From positions 186,001-250,000 of the forward strand of contig MZZL01000117.1 in NCBI GenBank assembly GCA_002749535.1: a stretch of 64,000 nt of DNA, in the 5' to 3' direction. Below are positions 34,869-46,534 of this stretch, one piece after another. Source of the stretch: Apophysomyces variabilis. Lineage: Eukaryota > Mucoromycota > Mucoromycetes > Mucorales > Mucoraceae. A program made the position numbers and the translations under genes. Every line of letters starts with the position of its first letter. Within the stretch, counting starts at the first letter, position 1. The notes under the pieces are model-generated. The model ran no database searches and was not told the DNA's origin. It saw only the letters and a program-made list of their open reading frames with translations.

Positions 34869-36568
34869 TCATTTTTCCATGGATACCCTGGACATTGTTC
34901 CAACATCAACAAGTCTCCACCGTTCTTTAGCATAAGTCGGTGTAATGTTAGCGTAGGGAGGCATGAGATCCGCTTTGTCTGTGGTAGGGAACGCGAATAT
35001 TTTGGTGGGAGGAAGTGAACCTTGGTAGGCAGTCTCTAATAGTGCTAATTGGGACATGGCTGTGGGGATTTCGTCAGTAGAAATTAGCGATTTGGGTGGC
35101 AAAGTAGAAGCAAGCATGGATATCCGGTCTTGTAACGTTTCCGCTATTAAAAATCTTAAGTAAAAGAAGCAATGATAGTGGCGAAAATAAATACCAATAT
35201 CTCTCTCTTTCTGATCTATTTTGCCCCAGCATTGATCGTTTAAACTGAATCGATATTCTTGACACTGAACGAGTTGTTCCAATAACTTATTATTTCTTTC
35301 TAGGATGCAGTCGATATCGTTCTTGTCTAACAAATCGTCGACCTGGAAAACTTCTTGCTGCGCGGCCTCTACGATAGCGTCAGGATCAAGCCCTTGACTT
35401 TGCAGCCATGTGACATCCATCGTATCATTTGTATCTACTTTGGACTTTTCGGGCGATTTCTCGGTTTCCGTTGCTTTCGACGGTGCATTTTTGGATAGAC
35501 CTTGCAAATTCCGCTGTTTCTTCTCCCAACGTCTAAACCGTTTAGCTGCTCGACCCATGTACGTACTTTCATATGATACGTTTGCATTGTTGGAGTCACA
35601 AGCAGGAGCAAAGCTGGAGAATGCTCCATAATCCAGCCATTGGACTTGGTACAATGTCTTAGAACAGGACCGTATATTTCTGTATACACCACTTACTGGG
35701 AATCACATGCTTATCTTCGTGCCTGAAAAACTTGTTCGGAAATCTTGCCGGAGGGGCTACCGTCTGTTTCAGCGGTGGGATATCATAAGCTTCCGTGGTA
35801 GTAGGATGAATTGTTACTTCCGCAATGTTAGCAGCTAGAATCGGTATCAGTTATACACAGCTCTTTTCTGTTTATCAATTCTGTGTATTTACGCATTTTT
35901 TCCTTATCACTCCTATAGTAGGTGGAATCGGAAAATACGAATCCATCGGATGTCGGTCGAAATAGTGCTGTTTTTTGGGATATGCTATTGTTACTCCACA
36001 CGTCTTGCTCGATTGTGTGCGATGTCTTTTTTTGAAGGCGATCGTTTTCGAATCGTAGGGACGTTGAAGCAAAATGATACAAGCGCTGTAAAGTCTCATG
36101 TTTGGCTCGATCTGGGCCAAGGTTGGATAAAACGTCTCCAAATAAGCGATCCAAATCATGCTAGCGCATAATGAAGTAAGATCCTCCCCCTTTTCTTTGC
36201 TGTGAGCCCTCTCATACCTTGAATTCTTTGATATCTGCGTACTCATCGTTCTGAAGTTTCTTTTCGATTTCGGAAATACTGTGTGTTTTTTGCGATGCAA
36301 CCTCCAAAAGGTTTTCCTTATCGGCACTGAAAGAAGACCATGGGTGTTTAGCAAAGGTTGGTTTTCGATGAATAGGCTGCAATTACTTCAATAGGATATG
36401 GAAGAATCGTAACAGCAGCTCTTTGTATGGATTAATGAGGTTTTCGCGCTGATCATTCCTTTCCGATGTATTAGAGCGGCTGGAAAGGCTTGATGAAGAT
36501 TCCGACCCCGTGCCTGATTTGCTCATTACTTTGCTATTAGCTGCAGCTGTCGATCGTGTCGCTGGCAT
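34869..36568 (-). CDS. bromodomain-like chromatin-remodelling subunit (BRD7/BRD9 or Rsc58-related)
   Basis: Six exons (36568-36387, 36326-36218, 36160-35893, 35834-35697, 35644-35195, 35143-34869) give 473 residues. After a Ser-rich start, the helix pair SISEIEKKLQNDEYADIKEF plus KHDLDRLFGDVLSN resembles the second half of a bromodomain as in BRD9. The segment WLDYGAFSSFAPACDS followed by NNANVS matches the LDYGPFSSYAP-type block of the BRD7/BRD9 C-terminal region. A coiled-coil-like stretch (ERNNKLLEQLVQCQEYRF) lies further on. These proteins are subunits of SWI/SNF or RSC-type remodellers and act in the nucleus. The 60-nt first intron removes an in-frame TAA, and the third removes a frame clash; both have good GTAA...AG ends. 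The acetyl-lysine pocket is not clearly recognisable, so binding is uncertain. Confidence 0.62.
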
Positions 36569-37559
36569 ATGGAAATGATAATGAAAGGCGGAGACCCTCC
36601 GCAAGCGGGGTGCACAAAACTGTTATGACTTGCCATCCGTGACTGCATATCAGAGGACTCCAACCTCCAAATGTCTTAAAGAAAAGCAGGGAAAAGCAGT
36701 ATTTGACGAAAATTGGCGCTTGGTAAACACTAGTAGTAGCCAGTCATATTATTATTGTAAATATAAACTAAATTATATACGCATTTCAGGGTTTGTTGTT
36801 TGCGCTGTAACACATTACCCAACATACTATGCAACTTGGGTTAGGGACACCAACAGCATCAAGTCCGTGCTATCTTTTGTGGGAATTTATGCAGGTTTTT
36901 CTGTTATTATCGAGAAACTACCATTGTTGAGACAAGTCATTTCTGACATTTTATCCAGTACAAGTCCTTATGGCATGTTCGCTCCGATTCGTATAAATTA
37001 CGTTCTTCAGCGCGCAATATAGGAAGTACTGAAGAACTATCGCTGTGACTTCAAACCAGATCAAACTTTGGGACAATTAAGGATTACGCCGATCTTTTAA
37101 TTCCATATCTGTCCATAAGTGCAACGTATCATGTTTTGAGCTACATTCTTTTGTATTCATCTTGATGAGCTATCTGTTATGATTTTAAATACCAGGAATC
37201 ACCTAAGATGGGATGATGATATGTAGTTACGTAGCTTTGCAGTTTTGTGTGATCACAAATCGAGTGTTGAAACATGTAAAGCACATGCGCTGATATCAAG
37301 CGACTCGAACATAAAGTATACGATTAAAACGGATAGATGAAGGTTAAACCAGTTGTGGGTACAATTGGTTAACGTTGTATTTTGATCGTTTGTTATTTTT
37401 GCATCGCTTTGCAATAGTGTATCAGAGTGAAGGCGCTCTGCCATTTTCAATTCAAAGTCGACACTGTAGTCACGACTGCCGGTTCAAATAGACATGTGAT
37501 GTGCAACCTACGATATCAAATTTACGGTCTTGTTCACGAGATACCCCTGCCTGGAGCTC
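36569..37559. other. divergent region between bromodomain and ACBD5-like genes
   Basis: Nothing supportable. A 130-codon plus-strand frame (36630-37022) contains a hydrophobic stretch but has no ATG in frame, and its only nearby ATG runs into a stop. AT-rich with no repeat noticed. Confidence 0.45.
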
Positions 37560-39357
37560 ATGTCTCTTGTTCCTCCGCATCATTCTGAACGTCATGTCCA
37601 TGAACGTTATCAACGCGCACTCCAAATAGTACAGCACTTGCCGGCATCCTCCAGCTTCCAACCAACCAAGGAACAAAAACTAGAGGTAGATAATGAGAAG
37701 ATCCTTCCCCATTCCCTGTGCTAAATAGGTCAAAGCTATACGCACTATACAAACAAGTTTCTCACGGTAATGTCGATACCCCACGACCTGGATTTTTTGA
37801 TGTAGTCGGACGTGCCAAATGGTAAACATAATACCATTGATTTATCTTCTGAAACAGCGAGATTTGTCTTCTAATTAGGGACGCTTGGAAAAAGCTGGAT
37901 GGGATGACCGTATCAGAAGCGAAATATCGCTATGTTGATACCCTGTTACGCGCTGCGGCAGAGGTGGGCTAAGCTTAACTCCATTCCTAGACTCACCGAA
38001 CTTTGACAGGCATATAGAAAACCGGCGAGTAAAGCACAAGCTCAGCAGATAATACAGGCATTTAAGACAATGTCATTTCCGGTTGACACAGATGATGACG
38101 AAGGTACCACTGACAATGAAAGTGATGTGGATGAAGAGGAAGGTAGGACTATCGATCATCTTAATGAATGAAAATACTTAATGCCTTGTAAAGAATCAAG
38201 TGTCGCATCTGCAGACGCTGAAGAAAGAGCGTATTTGCGGCAAATCCAGCAAACGGCAACGACACCGGTTCATTCTACCAGCCCAGTAACGCGCAACGAC
38301 ATCAAACAAATGGCAGGATCACCGTCTTCCGCTCAAAGACTTGGAACACGAGCACCATCTGTTGCATCCACTCAATCGATGGTGACAGCATTGACACGTC
38401 GGCCTTCAGGCACTTCATCCATCACGATGACTAGTGGTACATCCCATATCCGTCCTCCATCTTCCACCTCTGTACGGTCGGCAATTGACAGACGTCAATA
38501 TTTGGCAGCGCAAGGTGAACGGACGCCTCTTCGTGTTTTGCAACGCGAACCTTTTTTGGAAGAGAATTTTGATGACAGTGTCAATCCATGGATCCATCAT
38601 CCGTCGTCGCGGCGTTATAATTTTGTTGAGGGTCGCAACGCTAATCAGAATGAAGAACATAATCAACACGAAGTAGGCAGCAGAGGAAATTCCGTCACGA
38701 CGCAACAGGACCAACCAGTTTTATCTCCACAAATGGCAGCACAGTCTTCATCTCGATTCCAGTCACCTATGTTTAGTAGCACATCCTCTTCTGCCACAGC
38801 CACGGCGAGGACAGCTATTCCTCGCATGTCACTTAACGACTTCGGTCCGGTTCAACAGCAACAACAGGGTCGGTTACAGCAGTTAGAAACTAGGTCATTA
38901 TCAGATCAGCCGTACACGTCTGTTGTAGCTCTTGGCCCTGCGACAAAACGAGCGCTGGAAGCTTTGCAGGCCGAAATCGTAGCATTAAATGAACGCATTG
39001 ATGGTCTCAGACAAGAGCTCGTAGATCGAGATCAACGACGACCAAGCACAAAGCAGCCACATCCATTACGGACATCGCGGGACGGGCGGCCAGAAGATGA
39101 GGATGGGTCGTGGGAAGGTTGGTGGTGGGTTTTCAAGGTAATTCGCCCTACTTCAACGCATCTCGTATTCATATAATTAACCGAACATCACAAATTAGGC
39201 TGCCGGTAAACATGCAGCGGCTCATATCCTGACGGCATTGATCCTATTCGCAATTTTATATCAAAGAGGAAGTCCAATCGCGTACGTAATTTTAGGTCAG
39301 ATCCACAAATATTTGCTACGAAGTAAATCTCGAATATCTGTCAAAGCAGCTACGTAG
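37560..39357 (+). CDS. acyl-CoA-binding protein with C-terminal membrane anchor (ACBD5/Atg37-like)
   Basis: Six exons (37560-37685, 37736-37821, 37879-37963, 38010-38142, 38194-39137, 39199-39357) encode 510 residues. The N-terminal ACBP domain (residues about 10-105) shows RYQRALQIVQHLP, LYALYKQVSHGN, PGFFDVVGRAKWDAWKKLDG and SEAKYRYVDTL, including the Tyr and Lys positions that contact acyl-CoA. An acidic spacer (TDDDEGTTDNESDVDEEE) and a long Ser/Thr-rich disordered region follow, then a coiled coil (about EALQAEIVALNERIDGLRQE) and a hydrophobic segment (ILTALILFAILY) close to the C-terminus. This matches tail-anchored ACBD5/Atg37, which tethers peroxisomes and supports pexophagy and very-long-chain acyl-CoA handling; the peroxisomal location is inferred. 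The acceptor at 37735 is used because the earlier AG breaks the domain. Confidence 0.88.
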
Positions 39358-42300
39358 AGGGAAGTAATACATAATTGTAACATGCCATATAACAGAAAAA
39401 CTGCTCCTAAAATTTGGAAACTATTGCATCATCAGGCCGAAGGAGCTATTTTGTTAAATCTAATTCATAACGTTGATTAAAGCCCCATTTATCCACTCGT
39501 TTTCAAACCCGTCATAGAGAATAGGTGATAAGACCCGTTTGCTCTCGTGATTAGGCTTTCGTTATATGAAATATAGATTTAAGTAAATGCAACAAATTTT
39601 TAGTACGTATCGTGAAGGAGTGTTAATATTCATAAAGAAAACTCCTGACAACCTGGAGCGCGTTTTCAGTTTAGAGCCTTAGCACTTTGGGCCATGAGTG
39701 ATCATATGCCCTTCAAATTCCGTCCTCGAGAGTCCATGAGCCATAACAACTTGCGATATTCTGAATCTCCTGTCTATCCGCTCTCGTCAGCATCCGCAGT
39801 ACAAACAAATCGAATGCTCATTATATGACCAAGCTACGTCAGCGCAACAATAGAAAATGAGCAATAGGTTGAAGGCAAAACGAGAGTTAAAATTTGCATA
39901 CTTTGGGCAAGGACATAGGAAGACAAATTGTCATAGTACCTTATATATACGTACTTGCAAATCATTATCGAAGAAGGGTGCCTCTGGAGAGCTTCATCGT
40001 AAAAGCATGTATCTCTTAACATCGTCAGATCATAATGGTGAGATATTTCGCAGACGCTGAAGACGTGGAATTATCCTTTCGTGAGTCTCTAGAACTCGAT
40101 TCACGACATCTCTAGGTTTGGATTTGCTATGCTTATCTATGGCACGGTCAGTAACAGCCATCTGATGCAAGGAAAAAAGCAGAAGGAGACTAATAACGAG
40201 CTATATATTTCCTTCATGCGGCCAAATATGTGCTTTAGATATTCATGTCCGATAGTGGCAATATTCGTTTTCCATACGAGTGATATAATTCCAGTCAGAC
40301 CCGGATAGATGATAAGGAACGATGAGATGGCTTTAGCATCGCTGTGGTAGAGAAGTTCAAAGTCAGAGATCGGCGGTTCGGAACGCATTTCGGCTTTGCG
40401 CGGAAGAGCTTTCTTGAAAATTACCAGCTCTGTGCTGCTATCAGATTCAAACAAATCGAATATTATATTATTACTACCCATCCGAGACTTCAGATGCTGA
40501 CAAATACGCCAGGATTCGGGATTTTGCAGCCTTGAGTAAAGATGAAGGCAGCGGATAGAGCGACAGATGACGCGAGTCTGTTTTGTGGATGGGTCGTCAT
40601 AACTGAGCTAAAAGAAGCCAACACCAATCAAGTGCCTAGAAGAAGGGGACGCACAAGTTGAGAAACGTAACTTAACTAAACAGATTTGGATACTATAGCA
40701 ACTGTGACCCAATCTGGACATTTGGTGACAGCATAAACAAACAACGAGACATATGTTGGTACAAAGGCAGCCAAAGGACCATCAGCTGATGCGTCTCTGT
40801 TCTCAACACGGATGGACGGAATTCTGCAGTACCCGAGCACAAGTAGCAGCAACGTTGTTCGTAGAAAAAGAAATGGCACATATGCGCATGCTCGAATAGA
40901 GTGACGTAAAAAATATAGGAGCCTTTGACAACATAGAATGCAAGACGGAATCACCCCTGACAATGTAAACTTGATCATTCCTACCTTGATATAACGGAGG
41001 TAATATGAATGGTCAGGTTACCAAACTGCGGAATCATCGGGAGGTTTCTTCTAAGCAAAACTAGTCCTGGTAATGGTAACTTAATGTCCAGGCGGACTTG
41101 CTAATGCAGACAGAGTACGGATCACCCTGCTAAGTCATCCATATTTGTCGTACGAGGAAATGTCTATTTTGAGAAGTACCGGAACTATCACATCTTGAGC
41201 ACAAACGATGCTGTTAACATCCCCATTGTTACACATTGACATATATCGTGGCGTGGCTGTTATCATTCCATAGCAAACTAAGACATGTTAAATTCATGAC
41301 AACTTCAATGTAAGAAAACGATAACCAAAAAAAAAAAAAATAAGAAGAATCTGAAGCAGCAGCGGTGTATCGTATTTGTCTGTTCGGTCACAAGAGCGAT
41401 AGCCTTTTTTCTTTGTTGATCACCTAAAAACAAGTGAGGAGGCTACAGAACGGAAGTGCCAAAAAGGTACTAGTTGGGATCGGAGGCAAAAGTAGCAAAA
41501 GTGGCAAATATCCCTAGAGGAATTACATGCATTTCGGCTTTGCTGAACATACTTTGCATGTTTTGCATCATTGTAGCACGTTGTCCAACTTGGCTAGAAA
41601 CTGACCACTCTCGGTCAAGCAATGAATGCTGTCTTGCTATCTTTGCTATATTGCTTGGTAGGGATTCGGGTGTACATGCTATCCATTTCATGACAGACAG
41701 CATAACTACATCATTGTGATAATGCACTTCTGGCTACTTGTTATCTCCTCAATTGAAGGAAAAAAAGAAGTAATATCTCGAATACAAATATGGCAATACC
41801 CGGATTCTTTTCAGTCCGCATACCCGATATGAGGCTCACGTTAATTATCAATCTGGATGCGAATGCGAACTAAAGTTACAGATCTCTTTTACCGCTAGTA
41901 CCATACAAAACATGAGGAAATACAAAAAGTAGCCATGATTAGGAAAGAATTTACAACAATCGATACCTGTTGCTTTTGGCAAAGGATCGTGACACTGTCA
42001 TAGGAATGACAAGTATCCATCATCAGTCAAAACAATAAGAATCAGGCTTTACCAGCTTGCGAGACAAAGAACGGTAAATAACTAATCAAGAGCATACATT
42101 AATGCAATAACGAGAGTCTACACAAAATCACATGGGCTGTCCTAATGAACGAATATCTGGATCCCAGATTTGCCTACTTTGCAAGAAATGACAATTGGAG
42201 AAGGAGACTAACAACAAGGGGAAGATGACACCGCCAACGCAGAGGTGCACGCCATCCTTGAATGCAGTAGTTGCAAAGTGAGGTTTAACCGGGATGTGCT

Positions 42301-43316
42301 CGCGGCACAAAAATTATCAGACGTTGTTTTATACACATGATCAACTACAGTAGTGAACAACCTGCGAAGCCCCGGTGTCTAAAGCATACTTTAATGTAGA
42401 TTCCTAAGGAGTTGACGTATATTGGCAGTTGTATTTCTGTAGCTTATTAGTTGCAGAGATCAATCATTCATAAAGCATATGGCATTGGTTGGATTGCGAG
42501 ATAAAGTGTAAAAATGCAAAAGAGTCCTTATATTGCGGGAGCTTATGGGATAATGTAACTAGGCATGTGGCCAGGTCTTTCTAAAGAAATGCAGGGTGAA
42601 AGCATGCACCAAAATAATAATAAAGAAGGAAAGCCGTGGATGAACATCACGTCAAATTAAAGTACGACGCAAAAAACAGGACTAAGGACTTTGAGTTCGG
42701 AAGATCCTGAATGAACGACATGACGGTGGTAAAAATGCCAAAAGCAGGTCATATGGTAAGGAATTAGTAGCGAATAGGTCTACGTTGCTCGTGCAAATGA
42801 CATTCCTATTTCCGACTCTCCTTTTACTTGGTCCTATCAATGCAGAGAAAGCAAAAAAAAATCAGGTTGTCTTCATGCATCGGCATGGCGAGTATAAGCA
42901 AGCTTCACGCTTAGGGAGAAATGCCAGCCCTATTTTTGAATAGATCAGGCGCTCAAAACACTGACGAACTGTTTGAATCAGGTACCGGTCAAGGGTAAAA
43001 TCGCATAGATGTAAGGCAATCCAATATATTCTAATCAAGTTGGAGATATTTATCATAAACAGAGAAGAATGATACGTCTTTTTCTGTATCAATAAGGACA
43101 CAGGAGTTTATGTACGATTACAGGCAAATATAACCAACATACAGAAAGGAGAAAGTCATGTATCCCCAGGGGAACCATAAAAGACCAACACATGATCCAT
43201 CCAGACAAGCAAACGTACATTTTTTTCGTTCTCTCCCCCCTGTCTCTTCCCCTTCCTCTCTTTCCTCTCTCTCTCTCTCTCTCTCTCTTTCTTTCTTATT
43301 CTTGTTCACAATTCAT
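39358..43316. other. 4-kb gene-poor region
   Basis: No gene that I can support. The best candidates are a 114-codon minus-strand frame (40481-40137, ATG start, mixed hydrophobic composition) and a hydrophobic minus-strand frame (40978-40676); I could not join them by splicing or match them to a family. A diverged repeat copy lies at 41600-41727. An A-run (41325-41340) and CT tract (43264-43288) are present. Possibly old transposon-derived sequence. Confidence 0.4.
41600..41727. repeat. copy A of a diverged dispersed repeat
   Basis: This 128-bp stretch aligns over its whole length, with few gaps and by eye about two thirds identity or more, to 55007-55135. Shared anchors include CTCGGT, ATTGCTTGGTAG versus GTTGCTTGGTAG, CCATCCATT-like and GCATAACT sequences. 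On the minus strand both copies translate to related peptides (DREWSV / HREWLV). It looks like a fragment of an unidentified transposable element. Confidence 0.65.
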
Positions 43317-44009
43317 ATGAGTATTGATTCCCAACATACACTGCTGCATTTTAGCGATCCTCTGGACGACATGTCCTCTAGGAGGAATCACGAATGCAGG
43401 CCAACATCAGAACCCACCCGACTAAAACATATGCAGAGCCATCCTTTTCTGCAATACTCTGAGCCAAATACACAGTTAACGCCAGCACTCGCACAAGGGC
43501 TGCTAAAACAGCGGCCTCAGAGTAATATACTCCATGCAGCAAAAACAAATGGCAGTCGGACTCAGCATAAACTAATGTGGCAACGCCGATCTTTTTTGGC
43601 CGACGATAAAAACTATCTGGACCACCCAGAGAATATGCGGCGCCTCACAAAGGAACTTGACCGAGTTAATCGGGAATATCGATGTGTGCGCCATTTTGAG
43701 GACCCTATGAGGAATTCCATTCGACGTGTACAACAGCAACAACAACAGCAACTTCTACAACAACAACAACAATCATTGTCTTTATCATCTTCCTCTTCCT
43801 GTGCATCTTCTTGGTCTTCCTCTTCATCTTCCAGTTTATCATCTCATCGACAGTCTCCAATTGAATCTCCCGATGCTCCAGGGTTCCTAAGTCGTTTATT
43901 TAGTCATCAGCGTCCTCCTGCAGCATCATCCGTATCCGTGTCATCATCATCCCAACTGAAACGCCACTACCACGAGCACAACTCTCCTCATCAAAATCAT
44001 GTCGCGTGA
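43317..44009 (+). CDS. poly-Q / poly-S protein of unknown function (230 aa)
   Basis: A single-exon frame with ATG at 43317, just after a 25-nt CT run and T-rich leader. I start here rather than further upstream because the upstream codons only translate the CT tract. The N-terminal half has ordinary composition, with a basic, possibly helical segment around MRRLTKELDRVNREYRCVRH (about residues 105-130). It is followed by glutamine runs and then a long serine-rich region with RLFSHQRPP and a His-rich end. No signal peptide, membrane helix or recognised domain. It could be a regulatory or intrinsically disordered adaptor protein; I assign no function. Repeat-length variation between strains would be expected. 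Confidence 0.6.
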   Translation: MSIDSQHTLLHFSDPLDDMSSRRNHECRPTSEPTRLKHMQSHPFLQYSEPNTQLTPALAQGLLKQRPQSNILHAAKTNGSRTQHKLMWQRRSFLADDKNYLDHPENMRRLTKELDRVNREYRCVRHFEDPMRNSIRRVQQQQQQQLLQQQQQSLSLSSSSSCASSWSSSSSSSLSSHRQSPIESPDAPGFLSRLFSHQRPPAASSVSVSSSSQLKRHYHEHNSPHQNHVA

Positions 44010-46534
44010 GATTCCCACTTTTCACATGTTTATTGTATAAATGTACATATTCAAAGTGTTTTTTATAAAGAGAAAGAAAACAAAACTCGAATCGTTCTTG
44101 TCATTTGAGAAAAAGAAAGAAGGACGGATTTTCATAATCTTTGTTTCTAATACGGGAAAATAGAATTTGGTAACGCATGATGTACAATAAATAGGACGCG
44201 CCATTTTTTTCCTTTTACTGCCAGAAAATGACTTGCCTCATGGTATTGTTTTTATCATCGTTGTTGTTGTTGTTGTTGTTTTTCTTGCTTGCAGAGACAA
44301 GTTTTATGCGTAAACATGTCCGGAAAATGCGCTTTGTACACGGATTGAATCGCGTGAGCCCGAGCGAGCAAAAAACAGCCTGTTGGAAAAAGACTTTCAC
44401 CTTTGCAGATTCATACTAAATTTGGGAATAAGAACGTTCGTCCATACAGACATTCAGGGCCAATGCTCCAGATCCTCTAAGTCTTACAACAGCAAGAATA
44501 TAATGTCTTCTTGTCTAGGTCATGTTCCTTTCCAAGTTACCTCATCTAAATATAACATAACAGGTGTACTGCACCGTGTTTCCCGCGTGGAGTTGTGATA
44601 GACCACTGTAAACACGCTTTATAGAATTCTTTTTTTTTTTTGGCTTGATGTATCCCAATCCAAGTCTCGATAAAAAAAATGAATCCTTTCTATCCTCTGA
44701 GAAAAATAAAAAAAAATATGCTAATGAATAATATGATTGAAATCTCGCTATGACATCTATCCATACTTTTGCATTTCATAGAAAGGTACCTAGGATATCT
44801 CCATATATGGTCACATAAATGCCCGGTCAAAAGGCGCGTAGCACTGGAGTAGCAAAGACTCCAAGCCCATATGCCTAAAGGTGTTTGGTGCATGTAGTTT
44901 ATTTGATATGTATCTCAAGACTTTATAAATAATGAAACACTGAGAGGCAATTTCTCCTTGGTACACTCACTGTCACCCGATTGGATTAATCAGTCCATCT
45001 GGCTACAGGCCTATTGTTTGAAAACCCGGATTTATAAAGGCCCTCCAATTTTGCCAAGACAAAAAATACTGAGCCTTACCAAAAGGAACAAAGATATTTT
45101 ATAGCAAAAGTGATTCAAATAGGTGTTCGGACAAATGTTTTGTTTGTTTTGATCTTATCATTTGTTTGTCATCGTGCAATTTCTCGAAATATAGCACCGT
45201 TTGTTTGGTACCATCCTTTACCCCTAACGCCACTCATATTACCTAGTCACGCGAGCAATCTATCTAAAGCAACACCAAGGCTAAATCACTCTGTTTTATC
45301 TTCGATCTTCACCAAAACACGTGGAAAAACGAATGAGTAACAAGTAGACCATCCATCTCAAATTTCTACGAACCAGTTTCTGATCGGCGCTGAATAAAAA
45401 CCAGTATTTCTTAGACAAAACAGGTGGATACTTTTGAAAAGAGGGGCAGTAGAAAAGAAGCGGAAAGAAAAAGAGTCAAAAAAATTGATTGGCCTCGGTA
45501 AGCTTATTGAATATAGGCAACCAACATGACTGAAGAATAAAATTCTCATATACAGTATCTCCCAAAAATAGTTTCACAAACTACGAAAATCGAAGTCGCA
45601 GTCCAGTGGAATTGAAATTTATATGTGCATCTGGCATTCACTTGGCGGAGATGGGTATGGCGTCGTCAGTTTTATGACAGGTATGTAAAAGTGGTCAACT
45701 CGAACTCTTAATAACACGACAATTAATGTAATTTGTTAGCGTCAAGCCCAGTTTTCAAGATGCGCCAAGTGAATTTACTAGATGCGACTTTAATCTTTGG
45801 AAATAAAGTACTACAACTGATAATGGTCACTTGGTCTATTGCATAGTGCACAAAGAAGTTTATATGCTGTGGTCACTGATAAGTGGACTATATTCATTTG
45901 TCTGATAGGCATAAAAATGACTCGGAATATTATAAAACGGACAGCCTCGCTGCGTGATGGGCGTGACGTTCTAATGTGCGGGTCTTATGCTCAAGTCATG
46001 CTAACAATGTCAACAATGATCTTGCAGCACTGCTCACTTGAAAACTTCTGTAGCAAGGCATTTAGTGATCTGTGTCTTACACTAAAGATGAGAAAAGAAA
46101 AAAAAACAAAGCTGCTTCAAAATACTACTTGATTAGATATATAGATACAAAAATGACCACATCAATAACTCGGTACCATCTTTTCTCGGACAGCTCCATA
46201 CATGCTTATGGAGAGCCATTGAAAAAAACAAAAATGGATTGGTTACAGTTTGGCCCATCCATAGACTGGACCATTAGCTATACATTTACAAGTCATTAAA
46301 AACTGAATATACGCTTTCAAAAGAGTTTGCTTATGAATATTCAGCTTTAACGAACTGTATATGGACACAGAGGGTCATTAGATAGTAACCCGTTGATATG
46401 AATGAAAGTTGAGAGCAACCAAGTGGAGTCGGCTTTTTTCAGGGCAATTCCCGAAAAGGAAACTGGTGACTGTTAGGATTTTTTTGGCAGGAAACCGAAC
46501 TTTTTTCTGCGATCCAAAAGGGTTATCATCGATC
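44010..46534. other. gene-poor region upstream of SPB4
   Basis: No supportable gene. It contains a (GTT)n run at about 44260-44280, a 12-bp perfect inverted repeat at 45636-45774 and several AT-rich stretches. A frame at 45110-45340 starts with a signal-like sequence but has GTG instead of ATG and no splice support. Confidence 0.45.
45636..45774. repeat. 12-bp inverted repeat pair bounding about 140 bp
   Basis: ATTCACTTGGCG (45636-45647) recurs as its exact reverse complement at 45763-45774. The enclosed DNA is AT-rich and non-coding. This could be a very small MITE-like element or chance. Confidence 0.4.

Noticed and set aside
36370..36400. Apparent premature stop in the bromodomain gene
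   Set aside because: A 60-nt intron with a GTAATT donor and TTTCAG acceptor removes it and restores frame, so I do not call a pseudogene.
36630..37022. 130-codon plus-strand frame with a hydrophobic stretch
   Set aside because: No ATG in frame, the nearest ATG is out of frame and stops at once, and there is no family resemblance.
40137..40978. Possible minus-strand multi-exon membrane protein (frames at 40481-40137 and 40978-40676)
   Set aside because: The frames could not be joined through a plausible intron, and no conserved motif supports them.
45110..45340. Signal-peptide-like 76-codon frame
   Set aside because: Begins with GTG, with no ATG, TATA or leader context.
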